Shown: positions 36,809 to 45,828, counted from the first letter of the stretch. The stretch: 64,000 nucleotides of DNA from an uncultured Spirochaetaceae bacterium (GCA_944392985.1 CALXYL010000001.1:62001-126000); one strand, 5' to 3'. A program made the numbers and translations. Notes: generated from the letters alone by a model not told the origin.

Positions 36809-37173
36809 GGGGGTGTTCTGGTTTCGACTGGCTTTGCCATGCCGTAGACTGCGGATCAAGAGCTGACTTGTAAAACCGGCACCAAAAATTAAATGCAAAG
36901 AAAGAAGACGAGTTCGTCTCTGACGAAGCATTTGCTCTTGCTGCTTAATCAGTTTTGAGCGGGATGCACCCTGTTAGGTTCCTGGCATGATGCGTCCTTT
37001 ACCTTAGGGGACTTGCTGCTTTCCTTCTCGCCGGGGAGGGCAGGACACTCAGGCGATGCTGCATCTGGACGCCGGTCCCGCTGCCGAAGGATGAGCAAGA
37101 CTGAACCGGGACTATATCCGTAGACGTCTATGGGTGGACTGTCAGGACGGGAGTTCGAGTCTCCCCACCTCCA
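36809..37173 (+). ncRNA. ssrA: tmRNA (ssrA)
   Basis: A 365-nt transfer-messenger RNA that rescues stalled ribosomes. The 5' end GGGGGTG pairs with CACCTCC at 37166-37172 (one G-U) to form the acceptor stem, and the TGTTCTGGTTTCGACTGG start and the T-arm (GGGAG, loop TTCGAGT, CTCCC at 37149-37165) match known tmRNAs. CCA is not encoded after A37173. The tag reading frame runs from GCA at 36895 to TAA at 36946-36948 and encodes AKKEDEFVSDEAFALAA. The LAA ending is the usual proteolysis signal, but 17 codons is longer than many tags. The TetR gene starts 12 nt after the 3' end, and smpB lies just beyond it. Confidence 0.95.
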
Positions 37174-37184
37174 GAGAAGGGATT

Positions 37185-37751
37185 ATGGCTCCGAAGATCG
37201 ATATCAGGGTACAGAAAACGAAGGAGAGGCTGAAGAGCGCTCTCCTTTCCCTTATGCATGAAAAGAGCATCGAAAGGATATCGATCAGCGAGATCTGCAG
37301 GAAGTCAGGAATCAACAGGAACACATTCTATCAGCATTACAAGGATATAAAGGATCTGCTTGATGAGGTTGAGAAAGGGTTCATGGTCTCCGTGTTCTCC
37401 GCTGTCAGCATCTCCGGAGAAAGCGTCAGGTCAGTCAAGGAGATAATGACTGTCCTTCTTGAGACGATCAAGGACAACGAGGAGATCTGCATGCTCCTCT
37501 TCTCCGACAATGGCGACAAGGATTTCCTCCGCAACATACTGATGTATGCGCTTCCCTCCGCTGTAGAGAACTGGGTCAATGAGCTTGGAATGGAGGAAGC
37601 GGATGCGACTGCTCTCTACTATTTCGTGATGGGCGGTACAGTCAATATCATCGAGGCGTGGATGAAGGACAGCTTCAGCGCGACCCTTGATGAAACAGCT
37701 GACAAGCTCAACAAGCTCATCCTCAGCTGCCAGGCAGCGTTTGCTCAGTAG
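37185..37751 (+). CDS. TetR/AcrR family transcriptional regulator
   Basis: A 188-residue repressor. The N-terminal DNA-binding region has the TetR helix-turn-helix pattern (ALLSLMHEKSIERISISEICRKSGINRNTFYQHYKDIKDLL in segments between residues 18 and 58). The C-terminal part is a helical ligand-binding domain that cannot be matched to a specific ligand. The ATG at 37185 lies 12 nt after the tmRNA 3' end with AGAAGG as the ribosome binding site; the frame is open into ssrA, but such a start would be inside the tmRNA. Its last 7 bases overlap the convergent smpB. Its targets are unknown. Confidence 0.88.
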   Translation: MAPKIDIRVQKTKERLKSALLSLMHEKSIERISISEICRKSGINRNTFYQHYKDIKDLLDEVEKGFMVSVFSAVSISGESVRSVKEIMTVLLETIKDNEEICMLLFSDNGDKDFLRNILMYALPSAVENWVNELGMEEADATALYYFVMGGTVNIIEAWMKDSFSATLDETADKLNKLILSCQAAFAQ

Positions 37752-38203
37752 CTGTTGAGCTCCCTGAGCTGGCGCCTTGTGTCACGGTTCATATCCCTTT
37801 CCTTTATCGCTTCCTTCTTGTCCCTGACATTCTTTCCGCGGGCAAGGGCTATCTTCATCTTCACGAGATTGTCCTTCAGGTAGATCTCAAGCGGCACGAT
37901 CGTAAGGCCGCGCTCATTGACCTTCCGTGTGAACTTCCTGATCTCCTGCTTATGGGCAAGGAGGACACGGTTCCTGTCTGTTCTGTGGTTGAAGATATTC
38001 CCGTGGGTATATGGCTGGATCAGGAAGCCGATGAGAACAAGTGATCCATTCCTTGGAACCACGTAGCTGTCGGAGAAGGAGCACTTGCCCTCGCGCACAG
38101 ACTTGACCTCTGTCCCGACAAGTGCGATGCCGACTTCCAGTTCCTCTATGATCTCATAATTGAAATATGCTTTCTTATTCTTCTGTATCAGCTTGATCGA
38201 CAT
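37745..38203 (-). CDS. smpB: SsrA-binding protein SmpB
   Basis: A 152-residue protein that delivers tmRNA to the ribosomal A site. The family core is present: NYEIIEELEVGIALVGTEVKS, the central HTDRNRVLLAHKQEI-like stretch and the basic tail with KKEAIKERD. It works directly with the tmRNA gene at 36809-37173, less than 600 bases away. Its ATG lies 29 bp inside the 3' end of the SUMF1/PEGA gene on the same strand, so the two are co-transcribed. No tidy ribosome binding site outside that coding sequence is possible. It is convergent with the TetR gene, with a 7-bp overlap. Confidence 0.96.
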   Translation of the reverse strand: MSIKLIQKNKKAYFNYEIIEELEVGIALVGTEVKSVREGKCSFSDSYVVPRNGSLVLIGFLIQPYTHGNIFNHRTDRNRVLLAHKQEIRKFTRKVNERGLTIVPLEIYLKDNLVKMKIALARGKNVRDKKEAIKERDMNRDTRRQLRELNSY

Positions 38204-39644
38204 TCCTGCAAACCCTGAATCCCACGAACGGACTTGTCTGGGATTTCTCCATTACACCGACAGTATCAGCGGTGATGCCATCGTCGGCATTGATATAGCT
38301 CCCGCCTTTGATGATGATCCCATCATATGGATATGAATCCCCGAGCTCCACGGCCTTTCCATAGTCCGATAGCCTCATGAGCGGGATATAAGGCGTTCCT
38401 GTCATCTCCCATACCTGGCCCATCATGAATGATGGAGACGAAGTGTCACTGTCGATTGAGACAAGGGATGATGAGTATGGTTTACCGTCAGCACTTCGAG
38501 CCGCTGCATACCACTCAGCCTCTTCTGGAAGCCTTGTCTCTATACCTGTTTCCTCGCTGATCCATCGGCAATAGGCTTCTGCAGCATACCAGGAGACTGA
38601 ACGAATCGGACGCGATGACATCACGTAGCGAGAAGGTGAGATACCATCAAGGTATCCTTCATCAGCCATCCCATCTGCAATGAGCTGTGACTTGTTCGAC
38701 TTTGCCCAGTATGGGTTCTGCTCCATGAAGAGTGCGTACTCATATTCTGTCACAGGAAGCGCCGCGATAGAGAAGGGATTGACCTTCACGTCTGCTCTAT
38801 GGCCATTTGAGGCAGGGTAGGAGATGGCGCCGCCGTTGCCCATAGAGACAGTACCGCCCTCATATGAGAAGAATCCATCACCAGCTTCTTCCGCCCTGAC
38901 TGCCATAGGCACGGGAACGGAGCCATCATCAGCAATGCCATCAATGTAGGTTCTCCCAAGCAGCTGGATGAGGCTGTCAAGCTCAGTGGAGCGGTAGTGT
39001 ACGCCGCTTTCAGAAAGGATGCCAAGCGCGTCGAGGAAATCCTGATGCATCGCACCCGATGTGATATGCAGCGCTCCGTAGAGCAGAGGCGCTGATACAT
39101 CCTCGAATCCAAGCGCGGATGCGTTGGTTGCGAAATCGGTGAAGAGGGGAGGGCAGTGGTAGGTCTCGTCGTAATCTATCACCTGAGACCATGCAGCTGC
39201 CTCTCGCGCGAAACGGTCAGTGACAGCCTTCTCGGTCTCAGGACTGTTGACAGCTTCAAACCTGATCGTGTCAGTGCGATGGACAAAGAGCGTGAAGAAG
39301 ATACGGTGAGGTACTCTTGCGTCGACGCTTCCTGCATAGGCTCCATCGACATAGAACGAGAAAGTGTGATCCCCCGCATCAAGGCGATAGACGGAGCCTT
39401 CCGATGATCCGATATAGCGTCCATCCTCATAGATTGCGGTATTCACGGTATTCGTGCTGAAACGGACATAGCCTGTGGCAGATACGAGTCCAGGCAGCAC
39501 AGCGACAATGAACAGCAGCAGGATGGCAGCAGCGATGGAGAGCAGGAGGATGAACACGCCCGGCCTTAGCCCGAGAACCGGCCTCAGCCTTACAGGCTCC
39601 ACCTCTGGAAGCTCCGGTTTCCTAAACATGGAACATATAGTCAT
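38175..39644 (-). CDS. Membrane-anchored PEGA plus SUMF1/FGE-sulfatase domain protein
   Basis: A protein of 489 residues. One transmembrane helix at about 30-52 (GVFILLLSIAAAILLLFIVA) anchors it. A PEGA-like surface domain follows (about 57-110, AIYEDGRYIGSSEGSVYRLDAG). A C-terminal SUMF1/formylglycine-generating-enzyme-like domain covers about 265-485 (VTEYEYALFMEQNPYW, VSWYAAEAYCRWISEETG, RLPEEAEWYAAAR, GGSYIN and GFRVCRN). Many such bacterial domains are non-catalytic binding modules, and no sulfatase is nearby, so an FGE reaction is not claimed. The true start may be the ATG at 39629, since a TTGACA-based minus promoter overlaps the first codons. smpB starts inside its end. Confidence 0.82.
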   Translation of the reverse strand: MTICSMFRKPELPEVEPVRLRPVLGLRPGVFILLLSIAAAILLLFIVAVLPGLVSATGYVRFSTNTVNTAIYEDGRYIGSSEGSVYRLDAGDHTFSFYVDGAYAGSVDARVPHRIFFTLFVHRTDTIRFEAVNSPETEKAVTDRFAREAAAWSQVIDYDETYHCPPLFTDFATNASALGFEDVSAPLLYGALHITSGAMHQDFLDALGILSESGVHYRSTELDSLIQLLGRTYIDGIADDGSVPVPMAVRAEEAGDGFFSYEGGTVSMGNGGAISYPASNGHRADVKVNPFSIAALPVTEYEYALFMEQNPYWAKSNKSQLIADGMADEGYLDGISPSRYVMSSRPIRSVSWYAAEAYCRWISEETGIETRLPEEAEWYAAARSADGKPYSSSLVSIDSDTSSPSFMMGQVWEMTGTPYIPLMRLSDYGKAVELGDSYPYDGIIIKGGSYINADDGITADTVGVMEKSQTSPFVGFRVCRNVDQADTEE

Positions 39645-39688
39645 TCATCGCCGCCGCTCTTGTCAACAAAGACCGTATGGTTTAACGT
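39636..39688. promoter_or_regulatory. Overlapping divergent promoters of lepB and the SUMF1/PEGA gene
   Basis: TTGTCA (39660-39665, plus) and TTGACA (39666-39661, minus) are -35 elements on nearly the same bases. Their -10 boxes are weaker: TAACGT at 39683-39688 for lepB, seven bases before its ATG, and GACTAT at 39642-39637 for the minus gene, seven bases before a candidate ATG at 39629. Confidence 0.35.
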
Positions 39689-39695
39689 GTTTTCC

Positions 39696-40703
39696 ATGGA
39701 TCGTTTCCTTACATTCCTCGAGCGAAGCGTTGAGAAGCGCCTGACCAGAAGGAAGCGGATGAAGGCATACAGCGAAAGCAGGAAGCGCACGCTTCTTTCT
39801 GAGATCTGGAGCTGGGTTGACGCCCTGATCTTCGCTATTGTCTGTGTCATCCTGATCAACCAGTATCTCTTCCAGCTCTTCGTCATCCCATCCCCGTCGA
39901 TGGTATCGACGCTGAATGTAGGTGACCGTGTGATCGTCAACAAGGACAGCTATGGTGTGGAACTCTATCCCGCGGGGAAGAAGATCCTTACCGGAAGCCG
40001 CCGTGTCCAGAGGGATGAGATCATAACCTTCTACAACCCCGAATATGATTCCAAGGGGCCGTTCTTCGATGTCCTGTCCCAGGTTGTGTACATGGGAACG
40101 CTGACACTCGTGAACATCGACAGGAATGATGATGGCACGCCAGCTGAGAGGCTTTATGTGAAGCGCGCGATCGGAATGCCCGGCGATACGATACGCTTCG
40201 AGAATGGAAATGTCCTCATACGCCCGTCAGGCGAGGACGGATTCATCAGTGAAGAGGAATTCCAGGAGTCAGCCGCTCTTGCAGAAGGCCCACACAGAAG
40301 CATAGACGAAGGTTACTATGATGCGCTTGAAGCCGCTGCAGTCCTTACGGCGTATCAGGAGGAAGGGCTCAGCCGCGAGGCTCCTGGTTCGCTGTACCAG
40401 AGATATTCCGTCCTTGACGGAAGCGGCTATAACTACATCTTTGACCGATATGAGTATGAGAAGACCCTTGCTTCGGCACTCTCATCATTCAATCCATCCG
40501 ATATGTCCCTCAGAAGCAGCTATGCGCGTTACCGGAATGGAATATATGTCCCGGAAGGATATGTGCTTCCGCTTGGTGACAACAGGGACAACTCACGTGA
40601 TGGACGCTATTTCGGCGCTGTTGAGGAGAGCAGCATCAATGGAAGGGTCATCGGACGTTTCTGGCCGCTCAGCCGCATCTCCTCGCTGTTGGACAACGAA
40701 TGA
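39696..40703 (+). CDS. lepB: Signal peptidase I
   Basis: A 335-residue membrane-bound protease that removes signal peptides during export. A transmembrane segment (about 40-62, ALIFAIVCVILINQYLF) precedes the catalytic serine in PSPSM (Ser68). The general base lysine is in RLYVKRAIGMPGDTI, and box E, LPLGDNRDNSRDGRYFG, lies near the C-terminus. An insert of about 100 residues separates the lysine region from box E. The ATG at 39696 is chosen over a TTG at 39660. No ribosome binding site is seen. hemW follows with an ATGA overlap. Confidence 0.93.
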   Translation: MDRFLTFLERSVEKRLTRRKRMKAYSESRKRTLLSEIWSWVDALIFAIVCVILINQYLFQLFVIPSPSMVSTLNVGDRVIVNKDSYGVELYPAGKKILTGSRRVQRDEIITFYNPEYDSKGPFFDVLSQVVYMGTLTLVNIDRNDDGTPAERLYVKRAIGMPGDTIRFENGNVLIRPSGEDGFISEEEFQESAALAEGPHRSIDEGYYDALEAAAVLTAYQEEGLSREAPGSLYQRYSVLDGSGYNYIFDRYEYEKTLASALSSFNPSDMSLRSSYARYRNGIYVPEGYVLPLGDNRDNSRDGRYFGAVEESSINGRVIGRFWPLSRISSLLDNE

Positions 40704-41821
40704 AAGGCCTCGATCCCTCCCGCCCCCTCTCGCTGTATATCCATGTTCCGTTCTGCCGCTCAAAGTGTGATTACTGCGCGTTCTATTCGGTTCCGTCCTC
40801 TTCCTATGACGAGGATGCAATCAATCGGTACATGCGCATCATCCTCTCTGAAATCGGAACGCTGAACCGCGAATGGAATGCCCCATACTGCACCATCTTC
40901 ATCGGGGGAGGGAATCCTGGGATGCTTGGATACGGAAGGATTTCGGAGATCCTGGCAAAGGCAGAGGAGAACGGGATGCCGGAAGAGGTAAGCATCGAGA
41001 TCAATCCCGAGGATGTGACAGATGATATATATACCCTCAGACCGCTTCTCACCCGTGTTTCAGTGGGCATACAGAGCATGAATGAGCGGACACTCCGACG
41101 CCTCGGAAGGAATGCCTCCGTATCGGATAATAAGCGGGCGCTTTCAATACTTTCACGCTCACCCTTCCGCTGGAATGCTGATATCATCACGGCAGTTCCA
41201 GGTGAGAGCATTGAGGAATGCATTTCGGATATCCGCACAGTTGCATCCTATGGTCCCGGGCATATCTCATTCTACTGTCTATCCTTTGAGGAAGGCACGC
41301 CGCTCATTGCAAGGGAATGTCCGATAGGAGAGGAAGAAGAAGCACGCTTTCTTGAGGAGGGATGGAAGGAGCTCAGGGCGCTTGGCTATGAGCACTATGA
41401 GATCTCGAATTTCGCGAGGAATGGGGAGCATTGCCTCCATAACGAGGTCTACTGGGATCTAGGGCAGTATGTTGGCTTCGGTCCGGGAGCAGAGGGGTCA
41501 ATAGGTTATAGCAAGGCAGTGTCGATGCGCGATGCTGAGCCTCTTTCCAGGTTCCTTTCCGATCCTGAGCTCAGCTGCACTCCTCTTTCTGAAACCGAGA
41601 CGGAGGAGGAATACCTCCTTGTCGCGCTCAGGACAAGCCGCGGCATCTACAAGGAAAGCTACAGGGAACGCTTCGGAAAGGATTTCGATGCTGTCTACGG
41701 CTCCCTGATTGAGACTATGGATGAGACCACCTATCTTGATACGCCCTCATCCTTCTCGCTGACGGAGAAGGGGTTCCTGACGCTTGACTGGGTCATTCTC
41801 CATCTTTCGATGGGCATCTGA
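40700..41821 (+). CDS. hemW: HemW-like radical SAM protein (coproporphyrinogen III oxidase-like)
   Basis: A 373-residue radical SAM protein. The cluster-binding motif CRSKCDYC is near the N-terminus (YIHVPFCRSKCDYCAFYS), with GGGNPGML shortly after and a typical HemW C-terminal region (NEVYWDLGQYVGFGPGAEG). HemW-type proteins are heme chaperones rather than true oxygen-independent HemN enzymes; the sequence fits HemW better. The ATG overlaps the lepB stop. After the stop at 41821 a fresh promoter serves yebC. Confidence 0.85.
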   Translation: MKGLDPSRPLSLYIHVPFCRSKCDYCAFYSVPSSSYDEDAINRYMRIILSEIGTLNREWNAPYCTIFIGGGNPGMLGYGRISEILAKAEENGMPEEVSIEINPEDVTDDIYTLRPLLTRVSVGIQSMNERTLRRLGRNASVSDNKRALSILSRSPFRWNADIITAVPGESIEECISDIRTVASYGPGHISFYCLSFEEGTPLIARECPIGEEEEARFLEEGWKELRALGYEHYEISNFARNGEHCLHNEVYWDLGQYVGFGPGAEGSIGYSKAVSMRDAEPLSRFLSDPELSCTPLSETETEEEYLLVALRTSRGIYKESYRERFGKDFDAVYGSLIETMDETTYLDTPSSFSLTEKGFLTLDWVILHLSMGI

Positions 41822-41830
41822 AAGCGGCCG

Positions 41831-41860
41831 TTGACAGCAAAGATGCCATTGTGATAGTTT
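41831..41860 (+). promoter_or_regulatory. Promoter of yebC-ruvC-ruvA-ruvB-queA
   Basis: A perfect TTGACA at 41831-41836, an 18-nt spacer and TAGTTT at 41855-41860. An AAAGAGG ribosome binding site lies at 41889-41895 before the ATG at 41901. Confidence 0.6.
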
Positions 41861-41900
41861 TAATCGGTATTCAAAGGCTTAATAGAAGAAAGAGGTAATT

Positions 41901-42638
41901 ATGTCTGGCCATAGCAAATGGGCAACTATAAAGCACAAGAAGGGAATTGCCGACGCAAAGCGCGGGCAGAAGTTCACGAAGCTGATCAAGGAGATCACAG
42001 TCGCTGCAAAAGCTGGCGCTGATCCGGAAGGCAACGCACGTCTCAGGACCGCTATCCTCAAGGCGAAGGCGGAGAACATGCCTAAGGATAATATCGACCG
42101 CGCTATCAAGAAGGGCAGCGGTGAACTCGCTAATGCGACATATTACGAACTGACATATGAGGGCTATGCTCCAGGCGGAGTCGCCATCATCGTCGATACG
42201 CTGACTGACAACAAGAACAGGACAGCGGCAGATGTCAGGTCCACGCTTACGAAGCTCGGCGGATCCCTTGGCGCAACAGGCTGTGTCAGCTATATGTTCC
42301 AGACCAAGGGCATCATAACCTATGATGCGGAGAAGTACACAGAGGACCAGATCTTCGAAGCCGCGCTTGAGAACGGCGCAGAGGATGTCTCCACTGAGGA
42401 TGGAATCATCGAGGTCACGACAAGCCAGGCGGACTTCGCGCAGGTTCTTGAGGCAATGCAGGCCGCAGGCTTTGAGCAGGACAGCGCCGATGTGACCCGT
42501 GTCGCTGACCAGATGGTCCAGCTCGATAAGGAGAAGGCACAGAAGGTCATGAACATCGTCAGCAGGCTTGAGGATCTTGATGATGTTCAGCAGGTGTCCA
42601 CGAATCTGGAGCTGCCAGAGGATTACGAGGAAGAGTAA
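41901..42638 (+). CDS. yebC: YebC/PmpR family regulator (TACO1-like)
   Basis: A 245-residue protein of the YebC/TACO1 family. The N-terminus MSGHSKWATIKHKKGIADAKRGQ is diagnostic, followed by GGVAIIVDTLTDNKNRTAADVR. Members act as transcriptional regulators or as translation factors easing polyproline stalls; which applies here is not known. It stands first in an operon with ruvCAB and queA, an association common in bacteria. It has its own promoter and good AAAGAGG site, and ruvC follows 2 nt after its stop. Confidence 0.96.
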   Translation: MSGHSKWATIKHKKGIADAKRGQKFTKLIKEITVAAKAGADPEGNARLRTAILKAKAENMPKDNIDRAIKKGSGELANATYYELTYEGYAPGGVAIIVDTLTDNKNRTAADVRSTLTKLGGSLGATGCVSYMFQTKGIITYDAEKYTEDQIFEAALENGAEDVSTEDGIIEVTTSQADFAQVLEAMQAAGFEQDSADVTRVADQMVQLDKEKAQKVMNIVSRLEDLDDVQQVSTNLELPEDYEEE

Positions 42639-42640
42639 GC

Positions 42641-43132
42641 ATGATCGTGCTCGGGGTTGATCCTGGGCTGGCAGATACGGGCTGGGGTGTTGTCGATTTC
42701 GATGGGCAGCATTACCGGCCTGTTTCTTTCGGTGTGATAAAGACCGAAGCCGGTGAGGATATGCAGAAGAGGATCTATACCATTGCGATGGATCTGGGAG
42801 AGGTCGCGGCAAGGTATGGGGCTTCTGTTGTGTCGATGGAGGATATCTTCTTCACGAAGAACATCACATCGGCAATCCCTGTTGCGAAGGTTATCGGAGC
42901 ATCGTGCTTCCGCTTTGCCCAGATGGATCTGCCGGTGCACCTTTTCTCACCGCTCCAGGTCAAGACAGCGGTCACAGGAATGGGAAGGGCAGAGAAGATC
43001 CAGGTTCAGGAGATGGTGAAGGTCATCCTCCATCTGAAATCAATTCCACGCCCCGATCATGCCGCTGACGCCCTAGCTGACTGCATCTGCTATTGCTCCA
43101 CCCTCTCCCTGAAAGGTAAGATCGGATTATGA
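42641..43132 (+). CDS. ruvC: Crossover junction endodeoxyribonuclease RuvC
   Basis: A 163-residue Holliday-junction resolvase with an RNase H fold. The acidic catalytic residues are in place: Asp7 in VLGVDPGLADTGW, Glu in VVSMEDIFFTKN, and Asp pair in PRPDHAADALADCI. It cuts junctions symmetrically after branch migration by RuvAB, which are encoded directly downstream. It overlaps the ruvA ATG by 4 bases. The length is normal for the family. Confidence 0.96.
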   Translation: MIVLGVDPGLADTGWGVVDFDGQHYRPVSFGVIKTEAGEDMQKRIYTIAMDLGEVAARYGASVVSMEDIFFTKNITSAIPVAKVIGASCFRFAQMDLPVHLFSPLQVKTAVTGMGRAEKIQVQEMVKVILHLKSIPRPDHAADALADCICYCSTLSLKGKIGL

Positions 43133-43752
43133 TAAATGCTTTGCATGGCAGGATAGAGGAGATCAGGCCGGACTGCATCACTGTTCTCACTCCGGGTGGC
43201 GTGGAGTACCGGATGGAGGTCTCGCGCAATACCGCTGAACGGCTTTCACAGGGCGACAGGGACCGTGTCCGTGTCTTTGCATATCTCCAGCACAGGGAGG
43301 ATGCGATGACGCTCTTCGGCTTCGCGACCGAGGAGGAACGCTTCTGCTTTGAGCAGCTGCAGACCGTGCCTGGCATAGGAGCAAGGCAGGCTATACGCAT
43401 CCTTTCCGGAATCACAGTCGCAGCACTTGTCAAGGCACTTGATACGCAGGATGTGAAAACACTTGCCAAGGTTCCCGGAGTTGGCCCAAAAACAGCCCAG
43501 AAACTCGTGCTTCAGCTGAGGAATGTCCTTGTGCTTGAAGAGGAAGGGGAGAGCGAGGTAGCAGGTGGTACGCTGCCGCAGAAGGAATACCGCGATATGG
43601 TCGAATCCTTCGTTGCGATGGGACATGACAGGAAGTCCGTTGTCAGGACGCTTTCCGATGTCATAAAGGAGAACGAGGCGGCAATCAAGGGGAAGGATTA
43701 CCGCTCTGTTGAGCCGATGATCTTCTCCATCATGCTCAAGAGGCTCTCATGA
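43129..43752 (+). CDS. ruvA: Holliday junction branch migration protein RuvA
   Basis: A 207-residue junction-binding subunit. The N-terminal OB-fold ([12 protein letters not shown]) is followed by two helix-hairpin-helix motifs ([14 protein letters not shown] and [14 protein letters not shown]). The C-terminal domain that contacts RuvB ([17 protein letters not shown]) is present. A tetramer binds the four-way junction and recruits RuvB rings. It overlaps ruvB by 4 bases. Confidence 0.97.
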   Translation: MINALHGRIEEIRPDCITVLTPGGVEYRMEVSRNTAERLSQGDRDRVRVFAYLQHREDAMTLFGFATEEERFCFEQLQTVPGIGARQAIRILSGITVAALVKALDTQDVKTLAKVPGVGPKTAQKLVLQLRNVLVLEEEGESEVAGGTLPQKEYRDMVESFVAMGHDRKSVVRTLSDVIKENEAAIKGKDYRSVEPMIFSIMLKRLS

Positions 43753-44813
43753 TCTACGACAGAAGCGATGAACTGGAAACCGATGATTCTCCCATCGTGG
43801 CAAGGCCGGTGGATGCCACCTTTCAGGAGGAGGACAGCCAGGAGAACATACTCCGTCCGAAATACCTCGCGGATTTCCAAGGACAGCAGTCGATCAAGGA
43901 CAACCTTTCTGTATTCATAAAAGCAGCAAGGAACCGCGGTGATGCACTTGACCATACATTCATCGTCGGTCCTCCAGGACTGGGAAAGACGACGCTCGCG
44001 TCGATCATCGCCAATGAAATGCACAGTGAGATCAGGATGACGTCAGCGCCCGCCTTGGACAAGCCGAAGGATCTTGCTGGAATCCTCACGAACGTTGCGG
44101 AGAACTCTGTTTTCTTCATCGATGAGATACACCGCCTCAAGCCTGCCCTTGAGGAGATGCTTTATATCGCGATGGAGGATTTCGAGATAGACTGGGTCAT
44201 CGGACAGGGGCCTGCTGCAAGGACGATGAGAGTGCCTCTTCCTCATTTCACGCTTATCGGGGCTACGACGAAGGCTGGATCCGTATCCTCTCCGCTGGCC
44301 TCTCGCTTCGGAATCAACATACACATAGATTTCTATACGCCTGAAGAGCTTTCGACGATCATTGCACGCTCGGCAAGGATACTTGAGACAGAGATCACCC
44401 CGGATGCCGTGCTTGCTCTTGCGCGCTGCTCCAGAGGTACTCCGAGAATCGCGAACAGGCTTCTGAGAAGGCTGAGGGATTTCGCTGCCGTTCTTGGAGA
44501 TGGCACGATAACAGAGGCGATAGTCAGGGATGGCCTTGAAAGGCTTGGAATCGACAGCAACGGACTTGAGAAGATGGACAGGACGATACTCAGGACAATC
44601 ATAGACTTCTATGATGGAGGTCCTGTAGGCGCTGATACGCTTTCCATATCAGTCGGGGAGGCGGTGGAGAGCCTTGAGGATTATTACGAGCCATACCTGA
44701 TCCAGCAGGGGTATCTGAAGAGAACCCAGAGGGGCAGATGCGTGACTGAGAAGGCATATGGGCTATTCGGGATGAGAAGGAGGGGAGATGCTGACCAAGG
44801 ACTACTATTTTGA
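43749..44813 (+). CDS. ruvB: Holliday junction branch migration helicase RuvB
   Basis: A 354-residue AAA+ motor. The typical [19 protein letters not shown] start, Walker [10 protein letters not shown], Walker B DEIH and the [21 protein letters not shown] segment are all present. The C-terminal winged helix ([22 protein letters not shown]) binds DNA. It drives branch migration with RuvA before RuvC cutting. queA starts 26 bp inside its 3' end, so the two are coupled. Confidence 0.98.
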   Translation: MIYDRSDELETDDSPIVARPVDATFQEEDSQENILRPKYLADFQGQQSIKDNLSVFIKAARNRGDALDHTFIVGPPGLGKTTLASIIANEMHSEIRMTSAPALDKPKDLAGILTNVAENSVFFIDEIHRLKPALEEMLYIAMEDFEIDWVIGQGPAARTMRVPLPHFTLIGATTKAGSVSSPLASRFGINIHIDFYTPEELSTIIARSARILETEITPDAVLALARCSRGTPRIANRLLRRLRDFAAVLGDGTITEAIVRDGLERLGIDSNGLEKMDRTILRTIIDFYDGGPVGADTLSISVGEAVESLEDYYEPYLIQQGYLKRTQRGRCVTEKAYGLFGMRRRGDADQGLLF

Positions 44814-45828
44814 TCTTCCGGAGGAGCTTATCGCCCAGGAACCATCCCAGAGGCGCGGTGATGACAGGCTGCTTCTGATCGATAGGGCAAATGGAACCTG
44901 GTCCGACTGGATGATGAAGGATTTCCCGTCACTCATTCATGAGGATTCTGTTATCGTCGTCAATAACTCCCGCGTCAGGAAGGCCCGCGTCTACGCACGT
45001 TCTGAAACAGGCGGCAATGTCGAGTTCCTCTTCCTTGGAAGGGAAGGGGATGGTGCGTGGAAGTGCATGACCACCAAGACAAAGCGTCAGAAGGCTGGAA
45101 AGGAGTACGTGTTCCTCCGCAAGGATGGAAGCGATGATATCACAGGGCGCATCATAAGGGAGAATGCCGATGGTACCCGTTCCGTGCTGCTCAGCGCTGA
45201 TGATGGTGAGGAGTTCTTCCAGAGATGCGGCCATGTACCCCTTCCTCCTTATATCAAAAGGGAGGATAGCTGGAATGATGAGACAAGATACCAGACTGTG
45301 TATGCCTCCCGCATCGGTTCAGTTGCCTCTCCGACAGCAGGGCTGCACTTCACATCGGAGCTGATGGACAAGGTACGCTCAATGGGGATTCCGATCCATG
45401 AGGTCACGCTTCACGTCGGTGCCGGTACGTTCCTTCCAGTGAGAACCGAGAGGATAGAGGATCATCATATGCATACGGAGCGCTATGAGATCGATCCAGA
45501 GACAGCTGACGCGCTCAACAGGGCTAAGTCGGAGGGAAAGAGGATCGTCGCCATCGGCACGACATCGGTCCGGACGCTTGAAAGCGCTGCTGATAGCAAT
45601 GGGCGCCTTACAGCCCTTTCCGGGGATACTGATATCTTCATCCATCCAGGCTATTCATTCCGCTTCGTCTCCGATCTGCTGACGAATTTCCACACTCCGG
45701 AATCGACGCTTCTGATGCTTGTCTCAGCGCTGGCGGGACGATCCCTGATATTCTCCGCGTATCAGCACGCGATAGAGGAACGCTACCGCTTCTTCAGCTA
45801 TGGGGATGCCTGCTTCATCAGAGGCTGA
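44788..45828 (+). CDS. queA: S-adenosylmethionine:tRNA ribosyltransferase-isomerase
   Basis: A 346-residue enzyme of queuosine synthesis. It transfers the ribosyl part of SAM to 7-aminomethyl-7-deazaguanine in the tRNA anticodon, making epoxyqueuosine. The N-terminal segment [14 protein letters not shown] and the signature [10 protein letters not shown] and [10 protein letters not shown] are present, as is the end-domain [18 protein letters not shown]. The frame overlaps ruvB. Its stop is inside the convergent tmk gene (11-bp overlap), with no terminator. Confidence 0.96.
   Translation: MLTKDYYFDLPEELIAQEPSQRRGDDRLLLIDRANGTWSDWMMKDFPSLIHEDSVIVVNNSRVRKARVYARSETGGNVEFLFLGREGDGAWKCMTTKTKRQKAGKEYVFLRKDGSDDITGRIIRENADGTRSVLLSADDGEEFFQRCGHVPLPPYIKREDSWNDETRYQTVYASRIGSVASPTAGLHFTSELMDKVRSMGIPIHEVTLHVGAGTFLPVRTERIEDHHMHTERYEIDPETADALNRAKSEGKRIVAIGTTSVRTLESAADSNGRLTALSGDTDIFIHPGYSFRFVSDLLTNFHTPESTLLMLVSALAGRSLIFSAYQHAIEERYRFFSYGDACFIRG

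Noticed and set aside
36713-36931. Short minus-strand frame across the 5' half of tmRNA
   Set aside because: The region is the conserved tmRNA itself, and the frame has no ribosome binding site or homology.
34338-37200. A genomic island around GH31 with att sites at ssrA
   Set aside because: No integrase, transposase or direct repeat of the tmRNA 3' end was found; only the lower G+C of one gene supports acquisition.
39660-39695. A TTG start for lepB 36 bases upstream of the chosen ATG
   Set aside because: It lacks a ribosome binding site, and the TTG falls on the -35 element of the candidate promoter.
41871-42812. Open minus-strand frame of 313 codons across yebC
   Set aside because: Antisense shadow of yebC/ruvC with Cys- and His-rich random composition.
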